This document shows positions 7,302 to 16,585 of a stretch of 64,000 bases of DNA, in pieces. The position numbers and the translations under genes are program-made. Below the pieces are notes generated by a model. The model did no database searches. It saw nothing but the letters and a program-made list of their open reading frames with translations, and was not told the origin of the DNA. Within the stretch, counting starts at the first letter, position 1. Every line of letters begins with the position of its first letter. Source of the DNA: Traorella massiliensis (GTDB lineage Bacteria; Bacillota_I; Bacilli_A; Erysipelotrichales; Erysipelotrichaceae). The stretch is taken from assembly GCF_900104665.1 (NCBI RefSeq), contig NZ_LT629969.1, forward strand, positions 591,716 through 655,715, read 5' to 3'.

Positions 7302-8051
7302 TTACATTCCGTTCATAAACATATTCATGACAACCTCACACATAATTGCTAGAAATAAGAGTGTCACGCCAAAAAGGGGAATCATAGAAAACCATTCATA
7401 AATAGCCATTGCATCTTTATGGTGTTCCTCTCTTTCGCTTCTTAACCACTTTGTAGTTGTTTGTATCATACGGTTAAATTGCAGATAAGCATCATCTTTA
7501 CCAACGGTGTTATATCGATATAAAAGTTTCATTGCTCGCTCGATCTCGCTGAGGCGATAAGCGCTAAGAAAATTTAAATAGGGGGTAATATTTAAGGCAT
7601 CCTGATCAATTTCATCAATAAGTTTTTTTAAATCATTCTGTATCAACGTAGGTGCATGATCCAAAGACAGACGTAGTGACTGTGCAACAGTGTTGCTTTG
7701 AAGGAGGATTTGCAGCTGTCTTAACCAGATTGGAAACTGAAATTTTAAAAGACGGCTTTTTCTTTTCACGTTTTGTTTTAATATCCAATAATCCTTTTTT
7801 AAAAGGAAGATAAAGATAAGTAAGATAAGAAAGAGAAAGGTAAAAGAATAATCTAGCTTGCTCCATAAGCATAGAGGAATCAAAGCAATTTTGCTTTTGC
7901 GAATTCTTTTGAGTAAATACTTCTGCGAGTCTTCATGAATCAGTTCATTGAGATCATCTTCATGAATCAAAGAAGCAAGCAGAGGATCAAACGTTTTATG
8001 AAAAAGAAATAGCAATAATACGATAATTACAGGAAGGATGACTTGGATCAT
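7302..8051 (-). CDS. tadC: TadC-like type II secretion F-domain membrane protein
   Basis: 249 residues. Two N-terminal hydrophobic segments, a cytoplasmic helical domain of the GspF/T2SSF type, and a C-terminal pair of helices (SMIPLFGVTLLFLAIMCEVV). The start overlaps the upstream tadB stop by 4 nt (8048-8051), so the two are translationally coupled. TadB and TadC form the inner-membrane platform of Tad pili. Assigned by order and fold type rather than by strong motifs. Confidence 0.7.
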   Translation of the reverse strand: MIQVILPVIIVLLLFLFHKTFDPLLASLIHEDDLNELIHEDSQKYLLKRIRKSKIALIPLCLWSKLDYSFTFLFLILLIFIFLLKKDYWILKQNVKRKSRLLKFQFPIWLRQLQILLQSNTVAQSLRLSLDHAPTLIQNDLKKLIDEIDQDALNITPYLNFLSAYRLSEIERAMKLLYRYNTVGKDDAYLQFNRMIQTTTKWLRSEREEHHKDAMAIYEWFSMIPLFGVTLLFLAIMCEVVMNMFMNGM

Positions 8052-8911
8052 AGGGTTTCCTCCTTCTCAAACCATGATTTTGAAAAGATGCGATGAGCCA
8101 TGAAAAGAGTAAATAAAAGTGATGATAAGAAAATAAGTATAGATAACTGATAGATATCACTATTAGTATTGAAAGAAATTTCCGCAAGCATATTTTTTGA
8201 TAAAAAAGCAATACCGATGGAAAGCAAACACAGACCCATCATTTTGTTTTTCGTGCTCACTTGATTTTTCTTAAAACTATAGATATCCTCAATCCAGTCA
8301 TCAATATCATCTTGAATTAAATCTAAGCCTTCACTAAAGCTTCCTCCATGTTTTTCAATTGTCGCAACTAAGGTAATTAAATTGTGAACAATAAAGTGTG
8401 GCTGATAATCACTCAAAATCTTTAACGCTGCTTCGACATTTCCTTCCTCCATTAATCTTTCTTTCATTTTTAAAATCAGTATATGTATTTCACCTTCGCA
8501 GACTTTTTCGCATTCACATAAAGATGGATAAGTTTTAGGGTTTAGTTTGAATACAGCAATAAAAGTCTGAAGAAACATTGTGAAACTATTAAAGATTTTT
8601 TCTTGATAAGAGTGAAAAAGAAGCCAAATAATGATATGAGGAAGCATGAATAAGGATATAAGAGCTAATAAAAGATAGGTTTCAATACGTACTTCGAATT
8701 GATAACAAAGGAAATATAAGGCACAGAGAAAGAAAGCCGTACTAAAGAGATGGGTTTTTATATCATAGTTGTAACCATAGGTCAGAATTGTTTTTCTTAG
8801 CTCCTGATATCCTTTTCGATTAAAGATCGCATATTTAAAGAAATTCTTTTTCTTAGAAAAATTTAGAGCTAGTAAAAGAAAAATAGCTAAGATATAAACG
8901 AAAATCATCAT
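8048..8911 (-). CDS. tadB: TadB-like pilus platform membrane protein
   Basis: 287 residues. N-terminal helix, two central helices (about residues 55-95), a cytoplasmic F-domain with EKHGGSFSEGLDLIQDDIDDWIE-like helix pairs, and C-terminal helices. It overlaps tadA by 4 nt and tadC by 4 nt. The GGSFSEGLD stretch matches the T2SSF signature region. Its role is the membrane platform that the TadA ATPase drives. Confidence 0.72.
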   Translation of the reverse strand: MMIFVYILAIFLLLALNFSKKKNFFKYAIFNRKGYQELRKTILTYGYNYDIKTHLFSTAFFLCALYFLCYQFEVRIETYLLLALISLFMLPHIIIWLLFHSYQEKIFNSFTMFLQTFIAVFKLNPKTYPSLCECEKVCEGEIHILILKMKERLMEEGNVEAALKILSDYQPHFIVHNLITLVATIEKHGGSFSEGLDLIQDDIDDWIEDIYSFKKNQVSTKNKMMGLCLLSIGIAFLSKNMLAEISFNTNSDIYQLSILIFLSSLLFTLFMAHRIFSKSWFEKEETL

Positions 8912-9894
8912 TTGGACCTCTCCATCTTTAATTTTAGTTTTAGTCTTTCAGGCATATCTTCTAAATGTAATTTACCATCATAGATGATATGACTTTGTGC
9001 CTGTTCATCTTTGACATCAAAACAAACTATCTGTTTCAAAAAACGACGAATTCCTTTTTCACTGATATTAGCTTCCAAATGGATACCAAAATCGATGGAT
9101 TCATGAATACTGTTTAAGATGATCTGATTACTGATTTCTACATTTTCAAACATATGTAAGATACGACTTGGAATCTTTTGCGCATCATAAGCATGAATCG
9201 TTGAAATCAAATGAGTGCCAGTAGAAATGCTTTCTAAAAGATGAACCACTTCATGACTGCGTACTTCAGAAACAAGCATCCAGTCCGGTCGTTGTCTTAA
9301 AGATGCTTTGATAGCATCGACATAACTGAAACGATCACTTACTCTTAAAGCCACAACATCTTTATCTTCAAAAATATCATGAGCTCGAAGTTCTAATGTA
9401 TCTTCAATCGTAATGATACGTTCACTATCTTTAATGAATTGTGTCAGATATTTCATCAGCTCGGTCTTTCCTGAAGAGGGAAGTCCGGATATCATGATAT
9501 TACAATGATGTTCCACCATTTTTTTTAAAAGCTTTAGTACTTCTGTACTTGCATATCTCTCTTTCACCATCTTCTTATCATTCAATCTTAAGACAGCAGG
9601 AGTCTTACGTATCGAAATGCTATGTCCGCTGCGAGCGATAGAATGATGTAAGATGCTGATGCGTAAATCCTTGGTTTCAGCTTCAATAATGGGAGAAGAT
9701 ACATTAAAGCTGCAATTGACATAATTTGCCATCTTGAAACAAAACTGCTGAATGAATTCATCTTCATCAAAAGCTTCACAATATCTTCCTTTTGAGAGAT
9801 GATCGATCCATAAATGCCTTCCATTGTAATTGATGTCCGTGATGTTTTCATCCTCAATATAAGGAGTTAATGGACCAAAATCAAAGCTATTCAT
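8908..9894 (-). CDS. tadA: TadA/CpaF pilus assembly ATPase
   Basis: 328 residues, short for the family because the N-terminal region is reduced. Walker A is GLPSSGKT at residues ~137-144, Walker B is WMLVSEVR at ~205-212, and the His box GTHLISTIHA is at ~226-235. The CpaF signature ITDINYNGRHLW is at ~18-30. It is a secretion ATPase of the VirB11/GspE superfamily, powering pilus assembly from the cytoplasm. Start ATG 9894 overlaps the 3' end of the cpaB-like gene by 8 nt. Confidence 0.88.
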   Translation of the reverse strand: MNSFDFGPLTPYIEDENITDINYNGRHLWIDHLSKGRYCEAFDEDEFIQQFCFKMANYVNCSFNVSSPIIEAETKDLRISILHHSIARSGHSISIRKTPAVLRLNDKKMVKERYASTEVLKLLKKMVEHHCNIMISGLPSSGKTELMKYLTQFIKDSERIITIEDTLELRAHDIFEDKDVVALRVSDRFSYVDAIKASLRQRPDWMLVSEVRSHEVVHLLESISTGTHLISTIHAYDAQKIPSRILHMFENVEISNQIILNSIHESIDFGIHLEANISEKGIRRFLKQIVCFDVKDEQAQSHIIYDGKLHLEDMPERLKLKLKMERSK

Positions 9895-10579
9895 ACAAAA
9901 GTGGAAGAAGGACGCTTTCCTCGTTCAACAAACATTCTTCCTCTTGTGGGTAAGCTGTTGCATAAAGATCAATACTACCCATTTCACTTGCTTTTTTCAA
10001 CAAAGCAACATATTCTTCATCTACCGCTAAATTAATGACACTTGGTACATTCAACTCACTTTTCTTCATATCGATACCTTTGCGATCAACAACATTGATA
10101 ATTCGTACGCCCCATAATAAAGCATCACTTACAGGATTTTCTTTTTTAGGTGAAAGTGTGACATAAACATCGATCATCTGATTGTTTGTTAAGGAATTGC
10201 CTGAGCTTTTAACTAAATCAATAGGTAAAGAAAATACATTTTGACCTTCTTTTAATTTTAATGCTGGATAATCCGGAAGCTCTTCTTCTTCAAAAAGCAT
10301 TGACTGATATAAAAGCGATCCTTTAGGAATGATTCCTTCAATTTCTGTATATTTACCAATCGCTTCCTCTATATCTAAAATACAATCTTCATTCAAAAGA
10401 GCTTTGCTTACCTTAACAGTTTCAAGCATTCCTTCTTCAATTTTAGTACGTGGCTCGATCTGCACTTTAGCAATCGGTACTTCTACCAGATCTAATTGCT
10501 TGTCTAAAAGAATCTTAAAAAGCAGCACATTGACTATTACGAGTGCGATAAGCCCTATTAAAACCGTATTCTTTTTCAT
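9887..10579 (-). CDS. cpaB: CpaB/RcpC-like SAF-domain pilus assembly protein
   Basis: 230 residues. One N-terminal transmembrane helix (residues ~5-25) is followed by an SAF-type domain (VPIAKVQIEPRTKIEEGMLE, then IPKGSLLYQSML) and a further region with GQNVFSLPIDLV and VDVYVTL-like strands. CpaB is the usual partner of TadA operons. It overlaps its upstream neighbour by 4 nt and tadA by 8 nt. In Gram-positive Tad systems it is outside the membrane, role not settled. Confidence 0.75.
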   Translation of the reverse strand: MKKNTVLIGLIALVIVNVLLFKILLDKQLDLVEVPIAKVQIEPRTKIEEGMLETVKVSKALLNEDCILDIEEAIGKYTEIEGIIPKGSLLYQSMLFEEEELPDYPALKLKEGQNVFSLPIDLVKSSGNSLTNNQMIDVYVTLSPKKENPVSDALLWGVRIINVVDRKGIDMKKSELNVPSVINLAVDEEYVALLKKASEMGSIDLYATAYPQEEECLLNEESVLLPLLYE

Positions 10580-10941
10580 TCACTCAACTCCTCTACCATG
10601 GCTTCATCCACTTCAATCCTCATTCCCTTTAGCTTACTTTCATTGACAGCTTGACAATGAATTCTCATAAACAAGGGTTCTTTCATAAAACCACTTAATG
10701 TCAGATCATAGGTATAATCCTCAAGTGCTAATTCTTTAAAATAAGCAGTAAAAGTTTCGAAAGCATCTTGAGCTTCAAACTCACTCTGATCGACATAATC
10801 AGCCATTGTTGAAAGCAAAGCTCTTTTTACAGCCATTTCGGTTACATTTTGTGTATGATCAAACTGTACATACCAGCAAAATGAAAGAAAAAGGACAAAG
10901 GATCCAATGATCATGCTGTAGGCAATGAAAATTGACTTCAT
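10576..10941 (-). CDS. Membrane-anchored protein at the head of the tad operon
   Basis: 121 residues: an N-terminal hydrophobic helix (residues ~5-25) and an acidic extracytoplasmic domain. No family motif is recognised. The layout (short basic start, long hydrophobic helix, small beta-rich domain) resembles pseudopilins or TadE/TadF-like proteins. It is the first gene of the operon, with a strong AGGAGG site before ATG 10941, and overlaps the cpaB-like gene by 4 nt. A structural role in the pilus is inferred from context only. Confidence 0.55.
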   Translation of the reverse strand: MKSIFIAYSMIIGSFVLFLSFCWYVQFDHTQNVTEMAVKRALLSTMADYVDQSEFEAQDAFETFTAYFKELALEDYTYDLTLSGFMKEPLFMRIHCQAVNESKLKGMRIEVDEAMVEELSE

Positions 10942-11072
10942 AAATATTACCTCCTACTATTTTATATGCATCAAAATTACAAATTTCCCAAAAAAAGTAG
11001 AAAAAATTCATAATTATTTAACATCAACATGAAATCGACATCATTTGCATCAAAATGATCTAAGATAAGTAG

Positions 11073-12089
11073 ATGAAAATAAAACCAATTTATCAGTTAA
11101 TATTTATGATCCTCCTGATGCTTTTAGTTATTGGAATCATCCTTAAAGATGACTATTCAATTATATTGATACAACTTTCTAAAATTTCTCTTATCGCTTA
11201 TCTGCCTATTCTTTTTCTTTGCGCTTCTTTAGGAATGATACAAGGCTGGATATTATATAGGTTAGCTAAACCTTATCAAACTAATTTTAAAATATCAGAA
11301 GGAATCTTATTCGCTTTTAGCGGCAGTTTCTTCAACAGTGTGACACCTTTAGGCGGAGGGCAGGTATCGTTAACATATATTTTAAGAAAAAAGCATTTTA
11401 GCTATACTGAAATAGCTGCGATTTTATGGAAAGATTTTTTCTTATTTCAATTGGCACTGATCATAACAGTAACCATGATCTTAGGTATAAGCATGAAACA
11501 GGCTTTGCTTGCCTTTCCTAAAACAGTGGTATGGATTCTATTCGGTTATTGTATCAACATATCTGTGATTCTATTTCTTTATTCCATGAATCGTTTTCCT
11601 CAATTATATATAAAAATATCAAGTCTTCTGATTTTATTCCTTAAAAAGCTTCATTTTATTCAAGATCCTGAAACATTATTTATAAAAGGAAAAGACATGA
11701 TCGATCAATTCAATATCCATACTTCTCAGCTAAAACAAAATAAAAAAGAAACGTTTCTAATTATCATCACTCATGGTTGCCGTCTTTTGCTGCTTTATGC
11801 CGTACCTTATCTCATTGCACTTTTACTTCAATTACCTCTGACACTAGAAGATTTGTTTCGAGTCATATCTATTTCCTGTTTTGTGCATATGCTGAATGCT
11901 TTGACACCGCTTCCGGGAGATGCCGGATGGAGCGAAGGCATGTTTATATTTCTGTTTATGAGCATGTTCACCAAAAGTGCTGCCGTAAGCATGATGATCT
12001 TATGGCGTTTTGCTACTTTTTATTTGAATATTATTTTAGGTGCCTGTTGTTTTATTATGTTAAAAAGAAAGTATGAATCATCTAAATGA
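11073..12089 (+). CDS. Flippase-like (UPF0104/YbhN) multi-pass membrane protein
   Basis: 338 residues, with about eight hydrophobic helices. It carries the signatures of the lysylphosphatidylglycerol-synthase transmembrane (flippase) family: TPLGGGQ at ~91-97 and PLPGDAGWSEG near residue 285. It has no synthase domain, so it is not full MprF; members of this family are thought to move lipids across the membrane. A TAAGAT box at 11061-11066 lies 6 nt before ATG 11073 and there is no ribosome binding site, suggesting a leaderless mRNA. Confidence 0.78.
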   Translation: MKIKPIYQLIFMILLMLLVIGIILKDDYSIILIQLSKISLIAYLPILFLCASLGMIQGWILYRLAKPYQTNFKISEGILFAFSGSFFNSVTPLGGGQVSLTYILRKKHFSYTEIAAILWKDFFLFQLALIITVTMILGISMKQALLAFPKTVVWILFGYCINISVILFLYSMNRFPQLYIKISSLLILFLKKLHFIQDPETLFIKGKDMIDQFNIHTSQLKQNKKETFLIIITHGCRLLLLYAVPYLIALLLQLPLTLEDLFRVISISCFVHMLNALTPLPGDAGWSEGMFIFLFMSMFTKSAAVSMMILWRFATFYLNIILGACCFIMLKRKYESSK

Positions 12090-12162
12090 AACAAATATAT
12101 CTATCCTTTCAAAAAAATGAAACAGAAGATATCTGTATTTAAAGGATTAGATCAAATAAAAT

Positions 12163-12195
12163 TCCGCTCTCTACTTTGAAAGCGGACTCTTTTAA
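12163..12195. terminator. Terminator hairpin after the flippase-like gene
   Basis: Stem TCCGCT (12163-12168) with AGCGGA (12181-12186) followed by CTCTTTT. The reverse strand also has a T-rich tail, so it could act in both directions. Confidence 0.6.
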
Positions 12196-12315
12196 ACTAA
12201 AAAATCAATGACATGTCCTACCAGATTTCATTTGCAAGGGTTGAATCTGATATACCATTATTTACAAAACTAAAAATCGATCAGATGAGTTTTACAAGTA
12301 AGGACACATCCTTTT

Positions 12316-12556
12316 TCAACCTTGTGCTTTTATATCAGTAATAACTAGCTCATATCCTTTATACTGATGGTGAAAACTGTATTGATACCAGGAATCGCCT
12401 GATAAGTACCATCTTTTTTCATTGATAAGAGGACCATTGATAAAAGCTAGTATTTTTATATTCTTCTTCTGATGCAGTTTCTTCGATTGAATAACGTTAC
12501 ATTTCAATGTTAGAAATTGCTATTAAATCATCTAAGGCTGTACTGCGAATTATCAT
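12316..12556 (-). pseudogene. GNAT acetyltransferase remnant
   Basis: From 12556 the minus strand reads MIIRSTALDDLIAISNIE and then hits a stop. The expected continuation (SIEETASEEEY, then AFINGPLINEKRWYLSGD) is spread over other frames down to 12316. The first block matches the N-terminal beta1-alpha1 of GNAT acetyltransferases, and the AFINGPLI strand fits the next core strand. At least two frameshifts are needed and the C-terminal acetyl-CoA loop is missing. I infer a decayed gene. The 63-residue open stretch (12316-12507) is part of it rather than a gene of its own. Confidence 0.45.
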
Positions 12557-12567
12557 ATCTTATGAAC

Positions 12568-13194
12568 TTATTTCTCTGATTCTTGCGGTTTTATGAACTT
12601 TATGTCTTGTATTCGATCTATTAAAAAAGAAGAAACAGTGACTGTAATTAAAGAAAAAATAATTCTTTGATAAGGAATGTAAGTAAGTGATAATCCTAAT
12701 ACAGTTAGATCACTAAAAAGATAGGCGTAAGATAAACGACAGTGAGTAACATGTGAAATCGTCAGTGCTAAAGCATCATCGCCCCCGCTTGAACCACCTT
12801 GCCGTACGATCATACCTACACCTGCACCGACAAAGATTCCTCCTAATATAGCCGCTAACAGTGGAGTATCACTAAGATTTGGCAGCATTGGCGGAAAGAG
12901 CTCCCATACTTTATAAAAAAGGGAAACACTGAGTGTAGATAAGATAGATGTAACAATAAAGTGACCTCCCAGATAACGAAATGCCAATAAATAACAGCAG
13001 ATATCTAATATAGGTGTAATGTAGGCAGGTGATATGTGAAACCAGTGCTCGATCAATAACATCAATCCAATGACTCCGCCTTCTGTAATATTACATTGCT
13101 GATGAATGTTATGAATACCAAAGGATGTAATCATAGCACCTATAACGATAAGGATCATTTTTTTTATAGGTAATCGATGTATAAAAGATGACAT
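12568..13194 (-). CDS. YitT-family membrane protein
   Basis: 208 residues, with five to six helices of the YitT/DUF161 family: FGIHNIHQQCNITEGGVIGL near the N terminus and GMIVRQGGSSGGDDALAL in the middle, both hallmark blocks. It lacks the C-terminal DUF2179 domain of longer YitT proteins. Transport substrate unknown. It is divergent from the MerR gene, separated by 75 bp, so that regulator may control it (inference). Confidence 0.85.
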   Translation of the reverse strand: MSSFIHRLPIKKMILIVIGAMITSFGIHNIHQQCNITEGGVIGLMLLIEHWFHISPAYITPILDICCYLLAFRYLGGHFIVTSILSTLSVSLFYKVWELFPPMLPNLSDTPLLAAILGGIFVGAGVGMIVRQGGSSGGDDALALTISHVTHCRLSYAYLFSDLTVLGLSLTYIPYQRIIFSLITVTVSSFLIDRIQDIKFIKPQESEK

Positions 13195-13204
13195 AAAAAC
13201 CTCC

Positions 13205-13234
13205 TTGTATTTTGTAAGTGAATATAGATATAAT
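13205..13234 (+). promoter_or_regulatory. Promoter of the MerR-family gene
   Basis: TTGTAT (13205-13210), 18-nt spacer, TATAAT (13229-13234). Overlong spacers are usual for MerR-regulated promoters, though 18 is only mildly long. The inverted repeat ATAGTAACTAT lies just downstream, at 13242-13252. Confidence 0.5.
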
Positions 13235-13269
13235 AAAGGATATAGTAACTATAATGTCAAGGAGATTTT

Positions 13270-14082
13270 ATGAAAGATTTATTTTCTATTGGAGAAGTAT
13301 CAAAGTACCAGAATATATCGAAACAGACACTCATTTATTATGATAAGATTGGTTTATTTTGTCCTGCTTATGTAGATCCAAATACAGGTTATCGCTATTA
13401 TAGTGCAGTCCAAATTGATTATCTGGATACGATTTTGATCATGAAAAAGATTGGTTTTTCACTCCGTGAAATAAAAGAACACATGCGTAATTATAATATT
13501 GACCGTTCACTCATACTTTTTAAAAACCAGCTATCCGTTATTGAAGAAAAGATTAAAGAACTCCGTCTGATTCAAAGCAGGGTCAAACATCGCTGTGAAC
13601 AAATGGAACATTCAAGATCATACAAAGAGAATGAAGTGATCATAGAAAAGATCGAAGAGCAGTATATATTGACTGAAGCTGTTAAGAAACCTTATTCATT
13701 AAAAGAAATTAGTGTTGCTACTAAGAAATGTTTTTCTAAAGCATTTCAAAAACAGTTACCGATCTTTTTTCAATCAGGTGTGATCGTTCCTTTGAAACGT
13801 ATTGAAGAAAATCGCTTTACAGAAGCCAGTGAAGCTTTTTTACCGATTGAAAAAACAGATAAAATACAAAATATCGTAACTCTTCCATCAGGTAAATGTG
13901 TTTATATCTATCATATAGGTGATTATTTATCTATTGGTCACTCTTATAAGAAATTATTGAATTACTGTAAAGAAAATAATTTACATATTATTTCTGATTC
14001 TTATGAATTTTGTATCAATGATTATCTGACCTCACATGATGAGGATGAGTATATTACGAAGATCATGTTTTATATAAAATAA
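13270..14082 (+). CDS. MerR-family transcriptional regulator with effector-binding domain
   Basis: 270 residues. The N-terminal winged helix has the MerR pattern FSIGEVSKYQNISKQTLIYY, followed by GLFCPAYVDPNTGYRYY. A dimerisation coiled coil spans ~80-125, and a GyrI/BmrR-like effector-binding domain follows (LPSGKCVYIYHIGDYLSI). This is the architecture of multidrug-sensing BmrR-type activators. ATG 13270 has AAGGAGATTTT. Its target is probably its own promoter and the divergent yitT-like gene; inference from position. Confidence 0.88.
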   Translation: MKDLFSIGEVSKYQNISKQTLIYYDKIGLFCPAYVDPNTGYRYYSAVQIDYLDTILIMKKIGFSLREIKEHMRNYNIDRSLILFKNQLSVIEEKIKELRLIQSRVKHRCEQMEHSRSYKENEVIIEKIEEQYILTEAVKKPYSLKEISVATKKCFSKAFQKQLPIFFQSGVIVPLKRIEENRFTEASEAFLPIEKTDKIQNIVTLPSGKCVYIYHIGDYLSIGHSYKKLLNYCKENNLHIISDSYEFCINDYLTSHDEDEYITKIMFYIK

Positions 14083-14112
14083 AAGCTATTCTATAGTAAA
14101 AGAGCTTTTATT
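14078..14112. terminator. Bidirectional terminator between convergent genes
   Basis: A 10-bp stem (14078-14087 with 14103-14112) with A/T tails on both sides, between the MerR gene and the convergent small membrane gene. Confidence 0.75.
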
Positions 14113-14135
14113 ATAAATGAATTATTTGATTCTTT

Positions 14136-14327
14136 TCATTGCTGATGATCTTTAAGGTCATCTTTATCTTTAAGATAATCTAATTTGTGATTAATCTGAT
14201 ACAACTGATAAGCGATAATACTTCCATAAATAATTTCAATAAATGGAACAGGAAAAGTAACTGTAAAACCTATAATTGAACAAATGATTAATGGTATAGC
14301 TAATAGTATTAAATGTTTTAGTTTCAT
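14136..14327 (-). CDS. Small membrane protein of unknown function (63 residues)
   Basis: Two hydrophobic segments (residues ~4-22 and ~25-42) and a charged C-terminal tail rich in Asp and Lys. No family recognised. The ribosome binding site is poor (ACATATTGATATG region), so expression is uncertain. The plain amphipathic build suggests a small integral membrane protein. Confidence 0.45.
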   Translation of the reverse strand: MKLKHLILLAIPLIICSIIGFTVTFPVPFIEIIYGSIIAYQLYQINHKLDYLKDKDDLKDHQQ

Positions 14328-14687
14328 ATCAATATGTATTACCTAAATGTCAACAGTTTTATCAAATTATCTATTTTTGATTGTTTTCAACTTCTAATTA
14401 AGGCATCTCTTTTCTATAAATGTTTATATAATTCAATTACATTAATTGTTAATAAAGTCTTTTCTGATGAAATCCATGTCAAAAGTAAATTTTGTAGGAT
14501 TAACTAAAGCTATGATGATATATTGACTCAGTTAACGTCAAGTACGATTGTCATTGCGTACACATATTGATTACTATTTGTTTTTGGAAAGTTCCATGCC
14601 CCGTATTCAGTTGTCAAAGAGCATTTTTCTTTTTACATAGACAACTAAACATGGAGTATCGAACTGATTTAAAAAGTTTGGATAAAA
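14328..14687. other. Gene-free stretch
   Basis: About 360 bp of AT-rich sequence upstream of the small membrane gene and downstream of tRNA-His. I see no open frame with a ribosome binding site and no clear structured RNA. Confidence 0.6.
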
Positions 14688-14723
14688 TATAAAAATAAAG
14701 CTAATTTGCAGGACAAATTAGCT
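14688..14723 (-). terminator. Terminator of tRNA-His
   Basis: A perfect 10-bp stem (14699-14708 with 14714-14723), a CAGGA loop and a T-rich run on the minus strand (14688-14698), 13 nt past the tRNA 3' end. Confidence 0.85.
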
Positions 14724-14736
14724 TATATTTCATAAA

Positions 14737-14813
14737 TGGGGCGACCGATGGGATTCGAACCCACGCATGACGGGACCACAACCCGCTGTGTTAACCACTT
14801 CACCACAATCGCC
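14737..14813 (-). tRNA. tRNA-His (anticodon GTG), with encoded CCA
   Basis: On the minus strand the cloverleaf folds fully: acceptor with the extra G-1 paired to C73 (typical of tRNA-His), anticodon loop TTGTGGT, T-arm GTGGG-TTCGAAT-CCCAT, and the 3' CCA encoded at 14739-14737. A TATAAT box is at 14829-14824 on the minus strand, close to the 5' end. Confidence 0.96.
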
Positions 14814-14881
14814 ATAGTGCTTTATTATATTACCAAATTCATTACAAATTGTAAAGAGGAAAATGAAAAAAATCTTGCGAA

Positions 14882-16578
14882 GTAAAGTGAAAAGTTAAAT
14901 TCTACTTTAATATAGGAAGAGATGAATTTAATCTTTCACAAAATTCATGTTGAATTTACTCTTTCAATATGTCATATTGAAAATGACCGGAAGCAGCCAG
15001 AATCACAAAGAAAGGAGGCCCTTATGGCTGCCACAAATAAAAATAAACATATGACCGAAAATGAAAGAAAAATTATTGAATCAAGTATTCGTAATGGTGC
15101 CACCCATACGGCCATTGCACAAGTCATCGGTAAAGACAAGTCTACCATAGGAAAGGAAATCAGGCTTCATCGGGTCCTGACTTATAAATGCAATCTTCCT
15201 CTGGAATGTGTGAACCGATCCAAATGCTCTCATAATCACAGCTGTAAATTGGAATGCCCTGATTATATCCGGTTTAAATGCTCACGAAGAGACAGAAGTC
15301 CCGGGGCCTGCAATGGCTGTTCAAAATTTCATTCCTGCAGATTCAATAAATATGTCTATCAGCCCGAAACAGCTCACAGAGAGTACAGGAATACGCTTGT
15401 CGATTCAAGAGTGGGCGTGAACCTGACAACAGAGGAGGCAAAAAAGATGGGCGGAATTGTCAAACCGCTTCTTGATCAGGGCCAGTCCCCTTATCAAATC
15501 ATTCAGGCTCATCCGGAATTAGGAATTACTGAAAGAACCCTCTATACTTATATCGAAACAGGCGTATTCAGTATTGTCGGAATCAGTGTTATGGACCTAA
15601 GACGCCAGGTATCCAGAAAAAAATTCAAGTCTAAGAAAGCCGCTTTAAAAAAGCGTGAAGACAGAAGATTCCTGAAAGGGAGAACCTATAAGGATTACTG
15701 TAACTATCTCTCCGAGAATGAGGACGCCAGAATCGTACAGATGGATACGGTATACAACGATATATCAAATGGTCCATTTATTCAGACATTCAAATTTGTG
15801 AAATACGGCTTCCTGTTCGGCATCCTTCACGAAGAGAAAACAGAGGAAGCGATGGTTTCAGGCGTGAATGCTTTAGAAAATCTTTTAGGCAGCGAACTTT
15901 TCCATGAAGAAGTTGAAATTCTTCTGACAGACCGCGGAAGCGAAATGGCCGATGCAGAAGGAATTGAAAAAAAAGAAAACGGAGCAAGAAGAACCCGTGT
16001 CTATTACTGTGATCCGATGCAGTCCACACAAAAGGCAACCCTGGAAAACAATCATATTGAACTGCGCTACATTTTTCCAAAAGAAACAGATTTAAGAGCT
16101 CTGGGGCTAACATCTCAGAAAGCCTTGAATACTGCACTGTCGCATATTAACTCGATGTCAAAAGAAAAGCTCAACGGAAAGTCACCCATTGAGCTGATGG
16201 AATTTCTTCATCCTGAACTCATGAAGAAATTCAACGATTTTGGAATTACCAGAATCGAAAAAGATAACATTATTCTAAAGCCCTACTTATTGAAAAAATA
16301 ATGAATTAAAAACCAGCTGCTTCACGGTCTTTCAAACAAAACATAGTAGAATTTAGTCTTTCCAGCCAAAAAAATTTCTAAATTCTCCTATCCTTTATTG
16401 CGGCCTTTTTATGTTATCGTCAATAATATTATATACCTGAAACAGTAATTCCTACAATAACAAAAAGCAAATAACTATCCGTCTGTCCTGATAACTATTT
16501 CATTTTAGAAATGATGAACGACTAATTTCCACATTTTTTTGTCGCTTTTTAAAGTAGAATTTAACTTTTCACTTCACG
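14882..16578 (+). mobile_element. IS30-family-like insertion sequence, copy 1 (1697 bp)
   Basis: Ends carry inverted repeats with the core AAGTGAAAAGTTAAATTC. The flanks show a 14-bp direct repeat, AAAAATCTTGCGAA at 14868-14881 and 16579-16592; its border is uncertain by one base. It is identical in length and transposase sequence to the inverted copy at 23307-25003. Target duplications of 2-3 bp are usual for IS30 elements, but IS1630 of Mycoplasma fermentans is known for long ones. The insertion point lies between tRNA-His and the pheS promoter. Confidence 0.92.
15024..16301 (+). CDS. IS30-family transposase
   Basis: 425 residues from ATG 15024, which has AAAGGAGG upstream; the frame is open further 5' but without a start signal. 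N-terminal helix-turn-helix (GATHTAIAQVIGKDKSTIGK), then a Cys-rich insertion with about ten cysteines (residues ~60-110), then the DDE integrase core: Asp in VQMDTVYND, Asp in LLTDRGSEM, Glu in NNHIELRYIFPKETDLR. Identical to the copy at 23584-24861, so both should be active enzymes or very recent copies. Confidence 0.93.
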   Translation: MAATNKNKHMTENERKIIESSIRNGATHTAIAQVIGKDKSTIGKEIRLHRVLTYKCNLPLECVNRSKCSHNHSCKLECPDYIRFKCSRRDRSPGACNGCSKFHSCRFNKYVYQPETAHREYRNTLVDSRVGVNLTTEEAKKMGGIVKPLLDQGQSPYQIIQAHPELGITERTLYTYIETGVFSIVGISVMDLRRQVSRKKFKSKKAALKKREDRRFLKGRTYKDYCNYLSENEDARIVQMDTVYNDISNGPFIQTFKFVKYGFLFGILHEEKTEEAMVSGVNALENLLGSELFHEEVEILLTDRGSEMADAEGIEKKENGARRTRVYYCDPMQSTQKATLENNHIELRYIFPKETDLRALGLTSQKALNTALSHINSMSKEKLNGKSPIELMEFLHPELMKKFNDFGITRIEKDNIILKPYLLKK

Positions 16579-16585
16579 AAAAATC

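Noticed and set aside
12316-12507. 63-residue minus-strand ORF as an independent gene
   Set aside because: It has no ribosome binding site and matches the inner part of a GNAT protein whose N terminus lies just upstream in another frame.
15790-16137. Reverse-strand ORF in the IS30 element, present in both copies
   Set aside because: It is a shadow of the transposase gene, repeated only because the element is repeated.
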